Source: Prevotella sp. (lineage in GTDB: Bacteria; Bacillota; Clostridia; Christensenellales; UBA1242). From it: DNA of 53,032 bases. The position numbers were made by a program, and so were the translations under genes. The stretch covers positions 1 through 53,032 of the forward strand of contig JAMPCO010000005.1 in NCBI GenBank assembly GCA_023666145.1, read 5' to 3'. Each line of letters begins with the position of its first letter. Position 1 is the stretch's first letter. Below, piece by piece: positions 8,138 through 16,176 of the stretch. Below the pieces are notes generated by a model. The model did not search any database. It was not told the origin of the DNA and was given only the letters and a program-made list of their open reading frames with translations.

Positions 8138-9150
8138 AATTGGTAAATCCCAATGGCTTGCCGCACTTTGGCTAACGTTGCGTCGGTCACCGCGCGCGCA
8201 CGTTGGGTGCCTGCGCGTAAAAAACCCCGTACTTCGTCCATGTGCTGTTCATAATACGCCCGCCGTTTCCGCATCGGTGCCAACAAATTGTTCAAACACT
8301 CAAACAGCAGTTTCTTCAAGGTGACATCGCCTAACCCACCTTGACGGTACTGGGTTTTTAATTCCGCTAAGTGTCGTTTGTCGGGATAAAACGCGTCCAA
8401 ATACATGAAGACCACGTTACCTTCCACTTTACCTGGGTCACTGACTTTGATGTGGTTCGGATCAGTGTACATTTGATTGATTTTGCGTTGCAATTCTTGT
8501 TCGCTGTCTTTCAAATAAATGCAGTTCCCTAAACTCTTGCTCATTTTACCCGCCCCGTCAATGCCGACCAACCGTCCACGCGCGTGTTCGGGAATTAAAG
8601 CCTCGGGCATCACCAAAGTTTCCCCGTATAAGCGGTTAAACGTCGCGACAATTTCACGTGTCTGTTCCAACATCGGGGCTTGGTCGGCACCGACGGGTAC
8701 CACCGCCGCCCCAAAGGCCGTGATGTCCGCGGCTTGCGAAATCGGATAATTCACAAAGCCGACGGGCACCTCACGGCGGTAACCTTTGGTTTTGATTTCG
8801 TTTTTCACGGTGGGGTTACGTTCCAAACGGGCTTGCGTCACCAAGTTCATGTAAAACATCGGTAACGCGTATAACGCGGGTAACGCACTTTGCAACACAA
8901 AATGAACGCGCTGGGGGTCTAACCCCACCGCCAAATAATCCAGCATCAATTCTTCCACCGCCGCCGTGACTTGAGCCACCTGCTGGGCATGGTCGGTCAA
9001 AGCCTGTAAGTCCGCAATCATAACGAACATCTCAAATTCGCCCGTGGTTTGCAAACGAACGCGGTTGGCTAAACTGCCCGCGTAATGTCCGATGTGTAAA
9101 TTACCACTGGGTCGGTCCGCGGTCAAAATGACTTGCTTGGCGTTTTTCAT
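8134..9150 (-). CDS. trpS: Tryptophanyl-tRNA synthetase
   Basis: Charges tRNA-Trp; class I synthetase. The 338-residue protein has the HIGH motif as GNLHIGHY near residue 15 and the KMSKS loop as GKMSKSLGN near residue 200; the family's DLQALTDH and GADQAPMLE motifs lie between. Length is typical. I start at the ATG ending at 9150, although the frame is open further upstream, because a TTGCCT-N17-TACAAT promoter ends exactly 7 bases before that ATG and occupies the upstream frame. No Shine-Dalgarno is present. It is the first gene of a trpS-smpB operon. Confidence 0.97.
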   Translation of the reverse strand: MKNAKQVILTADRPSGNLHIGHYAGSLANRVRLQTTGEFEMFVMIADLQALTDHAQQVAQVTAAVEELMLDYLAVGLDPQRVHFVLQSALPALYALPMFYMNLVTQARLERNPTVKNEIKTKGYRREVPVGFVNYPISQAADITAFGAAVVPVGADQAPMLEQTREIVATFNRLYGETLVMPEALIPEHARGRLVGIDGAGKMSKSLGNCIYLKDSEQELQRKINQMYTDPNHIKVSDPGKVEGNVVFMYLDAFYPDKRHLAELKTQYRQGGLGDVTLKKLLFECLNNLLAPMRKRRAYYEQHMDEVRGFLRAGTQRARAVTDATLAKVRQAIGIYQL

Positions 9151-9157
9151 CACCACT

Positions 9158-9186
9158 ATTGTACCACACAACTCCGCAACAGGCAA
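9158..9186 (-). promoter_or_regulatory. Leaderless promoter of trpS
   Basis: TTGCCT-N17-TACAAT on the minus strand, with 7 bases to the ATG. Ideal sigma70 spacing places the first transcribed base at the A of the start codon. Confidence 0.75.
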
Positions 9187-9213
9187 TCGCGGCTTTGTCA
9201 CTCCCCGGTCGCT

Positions 9214-10659
9214 TCATAACTGCGTGACGGTATCGGTCAACATGATTTGGTCGTCAGTGTGGTCACTTTGCATAATGAAGTAATGGGCCGTGTTTTCGCC
9301 TGTTTCAAACCAATCAAAATAAACCAGGATGCTGAATTGTCCGTTAGAGGCAATGCGACTACCTTTGGCGCGCGTGATTTGGAATGTTTTGGTCGGGTCG
9401 GTGTTCAATGTGACTTCCCCGCGGCAACCAATGGGCGCATTGTTCGGGTTGTATATCAGCACACCATCTTCGTCAAATTGCGGCGTATCTGGGCAAATCG
9501 TGTCCATCATGTCACGCAGATCTAATGCGACATTGTTATGATTGATGATATCAATTTGCAAGGTAGTATTGTAAGATTCCGACGTTAAATTGATGGTAAC
9601 TTGGTGTTGATAATAAGTCGAACCGCCACCGCCATGATAGTGCATCACCCCCATGTCGCTGACCGTTTGCACCCCGTCGCCGTTCGGCGTGTAATAATAG
9701 ACGTAATAGGGGGTGTCAGTTTCCAATTCCATTTGGTTCAGGGCGGCGTCAAGGCTGTCCACCCAGACCAAATCTTTTAACGCGGGGTTGGTGTTGACAT
9801 CGTCGCCCGCCACAAATTCGCCTGTCCCGTTGTTGGTGTAAAATTTGTTGTTATAAACGTCGTACATCCCCAGCACCCCGTCGCTGTCACGACGGACGGG
9901 GACGAAATCACGCACCAAATTGTGGTTGCTGTCCCAAATCGTGGCGGAATAGATTTTACAGCGCGTATATTCGTCGTTGTCAGTATCAGTAAATACTCGA
10001 TCGGCAAATAAAAAAACATTCGCGGCACTGCCAAAATTTTGTGTGCTGGTGTTCACGCCCAAATTATAACCGTCGACAATTAAATAAATGTTTTGGCTGA
10101 TCGCCGAAAACTGCACGACATGGCGCACACTTGATTGATAATATTTGTATTCAGCAGCATCATCGTCATCCCAAAAGTATGAAGTAGAATAATTTCCAAC
10201 ACGTATGTTCCATTCATCCTCTCCACCCCATTGGGAAAGGAAAATACAGTTGCTATTGCTGCCATAGTAACAACCGATACACGCCTCCGCATAAGAATCA
10301 GTCCCATACCAAAAGTATGTCTCAATTTGCGTTACAAAGCCCGTAGCGGTCGCCCAACCCGTATTGATGTATTGCGTGCCCGTGCCTTCCAAATACTCGA
10401 TTGCCGTATATTCCGCGGGTACAATTTTTCCCGCGTCAACCGTGGTCGGGTCGATATATTCCGTGCTAATGGCGTAACGCGTCCCCGCGGATAAAGTGAC
10501 CGCACTGACGGGTTTTAGGTTAACCGCCAGCGCGGTTACTACCGAGGTACCAACAGTTAAAATAATTATAATAAAGCCAACAAAAACAGATAATTTACGC
10601 GTTCGTTCGTTCGTTCGTTCGTTCGTTCGTTCGTTCGTTCGTTCGTTCGTTCGTTCCAT
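9214..10659 (-). CDS. Surface protein with N-terminal (GAAC)14 repeat, probably phase-variable
   Basis: A 481-residue exported protein. The ATG is followed directly by 14 GAAC units that encode ERTN repeats. A membrane or signal segment follows (about residues 24-45), then a LamG-like beta domain marked by AIEYLEGTGTQYINTG near residue 72 and DFVPVRRDSDGVLGMYD near residue 210, seen in many gut Bacillota and Bacteroidota surface proteins. The C-terminal about 230 residues hold a second beta-rich region with a GGGGSTYYQHQ stretch and no sorting signal that I can see. Frame arithmetic shows that 14 copies give the full protein, while 13 or 15 lead to stops within about a dozen codons after the repeat. 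Ligand unknown. Confidence 0.8.
   Translation of the reverse strand: MERTNERTNERTNERTNERTRKLSVFVGFIIIILTVGTSVVTALAVNLKPVSAVTLSAGTRYAISTEYIDPTTVDAGKIVPAEYTAIEYLEGTGTQYINTGWATATGFVTQIETYFWYGTDSYAEACIGCYYGSNSNCIFLSQWGGEDEWNIRVGNYSTSYFWDDDDAAEYKYYQSSVRHVVQFSAISQNIYLIVDGYNLGVNTSTQNFGSAANVFLFADRVFTDTDNDEYTRCKIYSATIWDSNHNLVRDFVPVRRDSDGVLGMYDVYNNKFYTNNGTGEFVAGDDVNTNPALKDLVWVDSLDAALNQMELETDTPYYVYYYTPNGDGVQTVSDMGVMHYHGGGGSTYYQHQVTINLTSESYNTTLQIDIINHNNVALDLRDMMDTICPDTPQFDEDGVLIYNPNNAPIGCRGEVTLNTDPTKTFQITRAKGSRIASNGQFSILVYFDWFETGENTAHYFIMQSDHTDDQIMLTDTVTQL
10601..10656 (-). repeat. Tetranucleotide microsatellite (GAAC)14
   Basis: Fourteen perfect copies (GTTC on the plus strand) lie directly after the start codon of the surface-protein gene. 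Tracts of this length mutate by slipped-strand pairing, and each single-unit change shifts the frame. The present count is the in-frame (ON) state. Confidence 0.97.
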
Positions 10660-10665
10660 CAATTT

Positions 10666-10694
10666 AGGATACCACATTTGCCATAGATTCACAA
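10666..10694 (-). promoter_or_regulatory. Leaderless promoter of the repeat-bearing surface gene
   Basis: TTGTGA-N17-TATCCT on the minus strand with an upstream TG (extended -10), 6 bases before the ATG. It sits directly after the ackA stop codon. Confidence 0.6.
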
Positions 10695-10698
10695 ACGA

Positions 10699-11739
10699 TT
10701 ATTTGTGCGGCTGGGTCAACAATTTTTCGCATTCCAACGCAATCATTAATTCTTCGTTGGTGGGGATGACCAATTTTTGACAATGTGGCAAAAAGGTAAA
10801 ATGCGCCATCACGCGTTCGGAAACAAATTTGCGGTGTACTCCAATGCCACCCGTCCAAACAATCGCGTCGCAACCATTCATCTGCGCTACGTAACCACCG
10901 ATGTATTGCACCAAGCGGTGAATGAAAACGTCCAACGCGATTTTCACCCGTTGGTTACTTTCCATGATTGGTTCCAAATCGCGCATATCGGAAGAAATGC
11001 CCGTCAAGCCTTTCAGACCCGCCGACTTGTTCAAATAGGTAATCGCTTCGTCCAAAGTGAAATGGTGTTTTTCGCACAAGATACTCAGTGCCGCGGGGTC
11101 CAGGTCGCCCGAGCGTGTCCCCATCACCAACCCCGCCAGCGGCGTCATGCCCATACTGGTATCCACACATTGCCCGTTTTGCACCGCGCACACACTGGCC
11201 CCGTTGCCGATGTGGCAAGTCACCAATTTTAGGTCTTTTAACGGACGTCCCAATTGTTGCGCCGCTTGCTGTGCCACATATTGGTGGCTGGTGCCGTGGA
11301 AACCGTATTTGCGAATGCCGTATTGGGTGTAATCTTCGTAAGGCAAACCGTACAAGTACGCCCCTGGTGCCATCGTGCTGTGGAACGCAGTATCAAACAC
11401 CAAGATGTTGGGTAAAGCGGGCATCTGCGCCCGACAAGCCCGCACCCCCGCCATCGCAGCGGGATTATGTAACGGTGCCAAAAACTCAATGCGTTCCATT
11501 TCGGCTAACACGGTATCGTCCACCAACACACTGTGCTGGAACTTTTCGCCCCCGTGCACCACGCGGTGCCCCACGGCTTTGATGTCCGTCAAATCGACTT
11601 TGCTTAAAATTTCCTGAATCGCCGCCGCGTGGTCGGTCACCCGTTGCACGTCGTCATCGACAATCTTTTCTTGTGTGGTCGTTTCCACCACTTGGTATTT
11701 GACCGAACTGCTGCCGCAATTTAAGACTAAGATCTTCAT
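10699..11739 (-). CDS. ackA: Acetate kinase, shortened, with altered GIGEN motif
   Basis: Transfers phosphate between acetyl-phosphate and ADP. Recognised by LNCGSSSVKY at the N-terminus, GHRVVHGG, FDTAFHSTM, KYGFHGTSH, HIGNGAS and MGTRSGDLDP, which carry the known substrate and catalytic residues (Asn, Arg, Asp, His, His, Arg). Two things are odd. It has 346 residues against about 400, with roughly 30 missing after the first strand and about 25 missing before VIPTNEELMIA. Also, the GIGEN motif reads GIGVHR; the codon at 10837-10839 is GTA, so the metal-linked glutamate is valine. Phosphoketolase in this window would supply acetyl-phosphate. Family certain; catalytic efficiency uncertain. Confidence 0.9.
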   Translation of the reverse strand: MKILVLNCGSSSVKYQVVETTTQEKIVDDDVQRVTDHAAAIQEILSKVDLTDIKAVGHRVVHGGEKFQHSVLVDDTVLAEMERIEFLAPLHNPAAMAGVRACRAQMPALPNILVFDTAFHSTMAPGAYLYGLPYEDYTQYGIRKYGFHGTSHQYVAQQAAQQLGRPLKDLKLVTCHIGNGASVCAVQNGQCVDTSMGMTPLAGLVMGTRSGDLDPAALSILCEKHHFTLDEAITYLNKSAGLKGLTGISSDMRDLEPIMESNQRVKIALDVFIHRLVQYIGGYVAQMNGCDAIVWTGGIGVHRKFVSERVMAHFTFLPHCQKLVIPTNEELMIALECEKLLTQPHK

Positions 11740-11746
11740 ATTATTG

Positions 11747-11752
11747 ATTGTA
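11747..11752 (-). promoter_or_regulatory. Candidate -10 box of ackA, leaderless
   Basis: TACAAT on the minus strand, 7 bases before the ackA ATG. No good -35 box is visible at 17 bases. It overlaps the -35 region of the divergent tmcAL promoter. Confidence 0.5.
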
Positions 11753-11777
11753 GCATAATTTTTTTTTGTGGTATAAT
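11748..11777 (+). promoter_or_regulatory. Leaderless promoter of tmcAL
   Basis: TTGTAG-N18-TATAAT, with 6 bases to the ATG. The two divergent promoters overlap, so polymerase could occupy only one at a time. Confidence 0.6.
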
Positions 11778-11783
11778 AATTTA

Positions 11784-13046
11784 ATGAAGATTGCTGTGAT
11801 TATTGCCGAGTTCAACCCCTTGCACAAGGGGCATGAATATTTAATCCAGCAAACCCGCGCCATCACCGACTGTACCCACATCGTGGTGATTCAATCGGGT
11901 AATTTCACCCAACGGGCTGAGCCCGCGATTATCGAAAAACACTTGCGCGCACAAAGTGCGGTGATGTGTGGGGTGGATGCCGTGTTGGAAATGCCGACCG
12001 CTTTCGCCACCAGCAACGCCGAAGTCTTTGCCAAAGCGGGGGTGCAATTGGCGAACGTAATTCCGCACGCCAGTTATTTGGTGTTCGGGGTGGAAGACAA
12101 CAATCTCGCGATTTTGAAGCAAATCGCTTACGTCAAATTAACCAAGAGCCACGAATTCGAAAAATACCTGAAAATCCATTTGAAAGCGGGCTTAGCGTAC
12201 AGTGCCGCCCAAGGTGAAGTGATTAAAAAGTTACTCCCCGAAATTCCGCCCGCGGTGGTGACCCGCATCTTAAACGGTGGCAATAACATTTTGGCGATTG
12301 AATATTTGCGCGAACTGTACCGTCTACGCAGTTCAATTCAGCCTGTTTCGATTGCACGGATGCAAGACGCCGCCAAACAAACCAACACCAGCGCATTGGC
12401 GCTCCGCGACGCTTACTATAACAACAGTATGCCAATCGAGCATTACATCCCTGCCCCCATTCTACCTTTCACCATGGAATCGATCGAAAAACACCCCGTC
12501 AAAGAGATGTTTGAATCCGCGCTTTTGTTTGGTGCCTTAACCGAATTAGACGTTAAACACACTTACAATGTGACCCCCGAAATCGTTAATCTGTTCCGCA
12601 GTCACCGCCCCGTCACTTACCAACAATTAACCACCATACCGAACCGCCATTATTCGGTCGGTCGCGTGAAACGGGTCGCTCTGCACGCCACCTTGGGCGT
12701 CACCCAAAAAGACATCCATTTTATCTACCAACGCAATTATTTACCTTACACAAATTTATTAGCCATCCGCAGCGACGCCCACGAATTGTTCACCGAACTC
12801 AGTTCGATTCGACTGACCCCCGTGATTTTGCACGGCAACCGCAACAAACCGACACTGGACAAATACTACCTGCGGATGCGCCAAATTGACCAACGCGCCA
12901 ACAATTTATACGAAATTACGTGCAAGCAAAAATTTTCCCAGAAACCGTCTTACGTGGTCTTAACCAGAGATATCACGGTCGACCCCGTGATTACCGACAC
13001 TCCGCCCGACGACATACCACCCGACGCAGCAACCGCGGACGCCTAA
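11784..13046 (+). CDS. tmcAL: tRNA(Met) cytidine acetate ligase (YlbM family)
   Basis: Uses ATP and acetate to form N4-acetylcytidine at the wobble base of elongator tRNA-Met. The 420-residue protein begins with the nucleotidyltransferase motif AEFNPLHKGHEYLI (HxGH-type, near residue 8). SGNFTQRAEPAIIEK, typical of YlbM, follows near residue 38, and then VDAVLEMP. A C-terminal helical domain that binds the tRNA elbow completes the family length. The start is the ATG 6 bases after TATAAT; the open frame upstream is promoter. It is divergent from acetate kinase, which links its substrate to its neighbour. Confidence 0.92.
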   Translation: MKIAVIIAEFNPLHKGHEYLIQQTRAITDCTHIVVIQSGNFTQRAEPAIIEKHLRAQSAVMCGVDAVLEMPTAFATSNAEVFAKAGVQLANVIPHASYLVFGVEDNNLAILKQIAYVKLTKSHEFEKYLKIHLKAGLAYSAAQGEVIKKLLPEIPPAVVTRILNGGNNILAIEYLRELYRLRSSIQPVSIARMQDAAKQTNTSALALRDAYYNNSMPIEHYIPAPILPFTMESIEKHPVKEMFESALLFGALTELDVKHTYNVTPEIVNLFRSHRPVTYQQLTTIPNRHYSVGRVKRVALHATLGVTQKDIHFIYQRNYLPYTNLLAIRSDAHELFTELSSIRLTPVILHGNRNKPTLDKYYLRMRQIDQRANNLYEITCKQKFSQKPSYVVLTRDITVDPVITDTPPDDIPPDAATADA

Positions 13047-13055
13047 CCCCCATGC

Positions 13056-13145
13056 TCAACGCAGTGTTTTGACCGCTTGTTGCAGTACCGCAAACAGTTC
13101 GGGCGAAATGACGTGCTCAATGCGACATTTTCTCTTCTGATTTTG
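13056..13145 (-). pseudogene. Remnant of a DtxR/MntR-type metalloregulator C-terminus
   Basis: A stop-bounded frame of about 30 codons reads KRKCRIEHVISPELFAVLQQ and ends at TGA (13056-13058). The CRIEHVIS motif is typical of the metal-binding domain end in clostridial DtxR/MntR-family regulators. An in-frame TAA lies at 13146-13148 and no winged-helix part exists nearby, so only the 3' end survives. A DtxR-like dyad stands directly upstream. Identification rests on one short motif. Confidence 0.45.
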
Positions 13146-13160
13146 TTAGCAATCACTAAC
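13145..13160. promoter_or_regulatory. DtxR-box-like dyad GTTAG-N6-CTAAC
   Basis: GTTAGCAATCACTAAC is a dyad whose TTAG-N6-CTAA core has the spacing of DtxR/IdeR operators. It abuts the regulator remnant, as expected for a former autoregulatory site. No intact gene now starts here. Confidence 0.4.
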
Positions 13161-13186
13161 ATCCCCAGCCAGGCCTGAGTGCAAAC

Positions 13187-14827
13187 TTAATTTTTGTGGT
13201 GGGAGCGATCGTGGAAACGGGTGTGCAGTAATTGTTGTGCCAGCGCGCTGTCGGGACGGCCTAAAAAGTCACGGTAAAGTTGTTGAATCGCGGGGTTATC
13301 ACTGGATTTGCGTAAATCTTGATAACGATCCATCCGCTTAATCGTCGCCGCCCGCTTTTTGGCATTACCGCGGTTGTCTTGGATGATACCCGTATCACTA
13401 GGCTGTCCACCCCCGTTGACGCAACCGCCCGTACACGCCATAATTTCGATAAAATCATAATCGGCTTGTCCCGCTTGAATTTTTTGAATCAATTTTTCGG
13501 CGTTGGCAATCCCCGAAACCACAATGCTTTTAATCGGACGCGGCAATTGGTCTTTAATGGTGCGTAACGCCGCTTCGCACACACCACCCGAAGTCCCGAA
13601 CATCAAACCTGCCCCCGACGAAAGTGACAGCGGGTTGTCAAATTTCTCATCGGGCATGGCCGCCAAATCAATGCCTTGTTGTTGCAAGAAACGGATTGCC
13701 ACCCGCGCAGTCAAAACCATATCCACGTCTTGGACATCGTCGCGCGTAATTTCGTCGTACTTGGCAATGCACGGCATTAACATCACCACGAAAATCTTTT
13801 GCGGGTCAAGGCCGACTTTTTGTGCATAATAAGATTTGGCAATCGCGCCAAACATCCCCATCGGCGACTTCGCGGTTGACAAATGCGGAATTAATTCGGG
13901 ATGAACTTGCTCCACATAATTGACCCACCCAGGACAGCACGAAGTGAACTGCGGTAAATTTTTACCACTGTGTAGTCGTTCCAACAGTTCAGCCCCTTCC
14001 TGCATCACGGTTAAATCCGCGGCAAAATCCAAATCAAAAACTTTGTCAAAACCCGCCCGTCGTAACGCCGCTACCATTTTACCTTGCACGTTGGTACCAC
14101 TGGGCAACCCGAAACCTTCCCCCAACGAGACACGCACACTGGGCGCCGTCGCAATGATACAATGGACGTTCGGGTCGCTCAATTTTTCCCGTAACAAAGG
14201 TAAATTACTGTTTTCCACCAAGGCGCCCGTCGGGCAATGGGCGACGCATTGACCGCACGCAATACAAGTGGTGGTATCCAAGCCCGCCCCGAAAGCGCAA
14301 CCAATCTGCCCGTCGAAACCGCGCCCCAGAGTACCTAACACCCCCACCTGCTGAAAATCATGACAGACTTTCACGCAACGACCGCAACGAATACATTTGC
14401 CGTTGTCACGCACAATGTGCTTTTGGTCAATGTCCAGGGGGGGCAAGGGACGACTGGGGGCGTAAGTCGTTGACTCCACACCAGATTGGGCCGCAAAACG
14501 TTTCAAACGGCAATCGGCGGCGCGCGCACAGGATAAACAATTTAAGCGGTGGTCGGCCAACAACAATGCTAACGTCGTTTTACGGGCTGCGTTGACCTGC
14601 GCATCGTTGGTCACAATTTGCATCCCGTCCGCAATCAATGTATTACATGCCGTCACTAAACTACGGCGCCCCACCACTTTCACCACGCACACCCGACAAG
14701 AAGCAATCGCCCCAATGCTCTTTTCGTAACACAAAGTGGGAATTTGGATGCCGACCGCGGTACACGCCTGTAAAATGGTTTGCGGTCGGTCGAACTCGTA
14801 AGATTGTTGATTAATGCTGACTTTCAT
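13187..14827 (-). CDS. hydA: [FeFe] hydrogenase catalytic subunit
   Basis: Produces H2, probably as part of a trimeric NAD(H)/ferredoxin hydrogenase. Domains in order: [2Fe-2S] domain (Cys at CYEKSIGAIASCRVC, about 33-50), a His-ligated cluster (HRLNCLSCARAADC, about 93-106), two [4Fe-4S] clusters (CIRCGRCVKVCHD and CIACGQCVAHCP, about 145-200), then the H-cluster domain. The H-cluster motifs are TSCCPGW (L1), MPCIAKYDE (L2) and EIMACTGGCVNGGGQP (L3), all intact. Length 546 is in the A-group range. The ATG overlaps the hydB stop (ATGA), with GGAGG just upstream inside hydB. It is the last gene of the operon. The electron-bifurcating role is inferred from its HydB and HydC partners. Confidence 0.95.
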   Translation of the reverse strand: MKVSINQQSYEFDRPQTILQACTAVGIQIPTLCYEKSIGAIASCRVCVVKVVGRRSLVTACNTLIADGMQIVTNDAQVNAARKTTLALLLADHRLNCLSCARAADCRLKRFAAQSGVESTTYAPSRPLPPLDIDQKHIVRDNGKCIRCGRCVKVCHDFQQVGVLGTLGRGFDGQIGCAFGAGLDTTTCIACGQCVAHCPTGALVENSNLPLLREKLSDPNVHCIIATAPSVRVSLGEGFGLPSGTNVQGKMVAALRRAGFDKVFDLDFAADLTVMQEGAELLERLHSGKNLPQFTSCCPGWVNYVEQVHPELIPHLSTAKSPMGMFGAIAKSYYAQKVGLDPQKIFVVMLMPCIAKYDEITRDDVQDVDMVLTARVAIRFLQQQGIDLAAMPDEKFDNPLSLSSGAGLMFGTSGGVCEAALRTIKDQLPRPIKSIVVSGIANAEKLIQKIQAGQADYDFIEIMACTGGCVNGGGQPSDTGIIQDNRGNAKKRAATIKRMDRYQDLRKSSDNPAIQQLYRDFLGRPDSALAQQLLHTRFHDRSHHKN

Positions 14828-16176
14828 CGTTGGTTACCTCCCGTAATGGCGTGCACCGGGCAAATCTTGGCACACAAGCCACATTTCACACAAATTTCAG
14901 GGTCAATGTGATGACGCTTTTGTGGCGTACCACTGATCGCATGAACAGGACATTTTTGTGCACACAAACCACAACCGACACATTTTTCCGTGATGTGGTA
15001 ACCGTGGAAACAAACGCCCGCGGGACATTCGCCGCGTAAGTGCGCTGCAAACTCGTCCGCAAAATAGGTTAATGCCGTCAACACGGGTGTAGGACTGTTT
15101 TGTCCTAAGCCACACAAACTGTTTGCGATAATGTAATGTGACAACGTACGAATCTGGTCTAAATCGGCGGGCGTGCCTTGACCCGCGGTGATTTTAGTTA
15201 ACATGGCTTCCAATTTTTTGGTACCGATTCGACACGGTGTGCATTTACCGCAACTTTCGTCGGCCGAAAACTGCACAAAGAATTTGGCGAAATCCACCAT
15301 ACAAGTGGTTTCGTCCAAAACAACCAAACCGCCCGACCCGAGGATCGCACCGACCGCTTGAATGCTTTCGTAATCCAGCGGCGTATCGAACAAGCGTGCG
15401 GGGATACAGCCCCCACTGGGTCCACCAATTTGTACCGCTTTAATCGTGTGCCCTGGTTTGGCGCCACCGCAGTGTTGATAAACCAGTTCCGCAATCGTCG
15501 TACCTAATGGTACTTCGACCAAACCACATTTTTGCACCGCCCCCGACACCGCAAAAATTTTGGTGTTACGGAAGTTTTCGGCACCGTACAAAATAATGTT
15601 CGGGATGTTCGCCAAAGTTTCCACGTTGTTAATCATGGTCGGCTGACCGTACAAGCCAACCTCAGTCGGATACGGTGGGCGCGGGTGCGGTTCGCCCCGT
15701 TCCCCCATGACGCTGTTCAATAAGGCGGTTTCTTCACCACAAACAAACGCGCCCGCCCCCAAACGAAGCGTCACGTCAAAATCTTGCCCCAAATGTCCGT
15801 CGCGGTGCGCTTGGTCAATTGCCGCGCGTAAATTCGCTACCGCCACTGGGTATTCCGCCCGCACGTAAATCACCCCTTGGCGCGCCCCGACCGCGTACCC
15901 CGCAATCCGCATTGCTTCCAAAATCGTGTGCGGAAATTGTTCCATAATCGCACGGTCCATGAACGCCCCGGGGTCACCTTCATCGCCGTTACAAATCACG
16001 TATTTGGCTTGACCTTTGGCATCCGCCAACAAACGCCATTTCTTCGCGGTCGGGAAGCCCGCACCGCCCCGTCCCCGTAACCCACTGGCGGCAATGATTT
16101 CAATCACCGCATCGGGCGTGATGTGTTCGTCATGAATTTTTTGGATTGCTTGATACTGACCGTTACCGAAGTCCAT
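14824..16176 (-). CDS. hydB: HydB/NuoF-like NADH subunit of [FeFe] hydrogenase, N-terminally short
   Basis: Flavin- and NAD(H)-binding subunit. It has the NADH motif GLRGRGGAGFPTAKKW near residue 32, the FMN motif GAGAFVCGEETALLNS near 120, the [4Fe-4S] site ESCGKCTPCRIGTKKLE near 297, and two C-terminal [4Fe-4S] motifs, CVGCGLCAQKCP and CVKCGLCAKICP. At 450 residues it is about 130-170 shorter than usual HydB, because the N-terminal thioredoxin-like [2Fe-2S] domain is absent and the frame starts at the NuoF fold. The ATG ending at 16176 is 6 bases after AAGGAGG; a TTG one codon earlier is too close. It overlaps hydC by 14 bases. Confidence 0.92.
   Translation of the reverse strand: MDFGNGQYQAIQKIHDEHITPDAVIEIIAASGLRGRGGAGFPTAKKWRLLADAKGQAKYVICNGDEGDPGAFMDRAIMEQFPHTILEAMRIAGYAVGARQGVIYVRAEYPVAVANLRAAIDQAHRDGHLGQDFDVTLRLGAGAFVCGEETALLNSVMGERGEPHPRPPYPTEVGLYGQPTMINNVETLANIPNIILYGAENFRNTKIFAVSGAVQKCGLVEVPLGTTIAELVYQHCGGAKPGHTIKAVQIGGPSGGCIPARLFDTPLDYESIQAVGAILGSGGLVVLDETTCMVDFAKFFVQFSADESCGKCTPCRIGTKKLEAMLTKITAGQGTPADLDQIRTLSHYIIANSLCGLGQNSPTPVLTALTYFADEFAAHLRGECPAGVCFHGYHITEKCVGCGLCAQKCPVHAISGTPQKRHHIDPEICVKCGLCAKICPVHAITGGNQR

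Noticed and set aside
10601..10656. Short direct repeats as a CRISPR array
   Set aside because: The unit is 4 bases with no spacers; it is a microsatellite.
10496..10780. Open frame on the plus strand through the GTTC repeat encoding FVRS repeats
   Set aside because: It is the antisense reading of the microsatellite and the ends of two real minus-strand genes. It has no Shine-Dalgarno or promoter.
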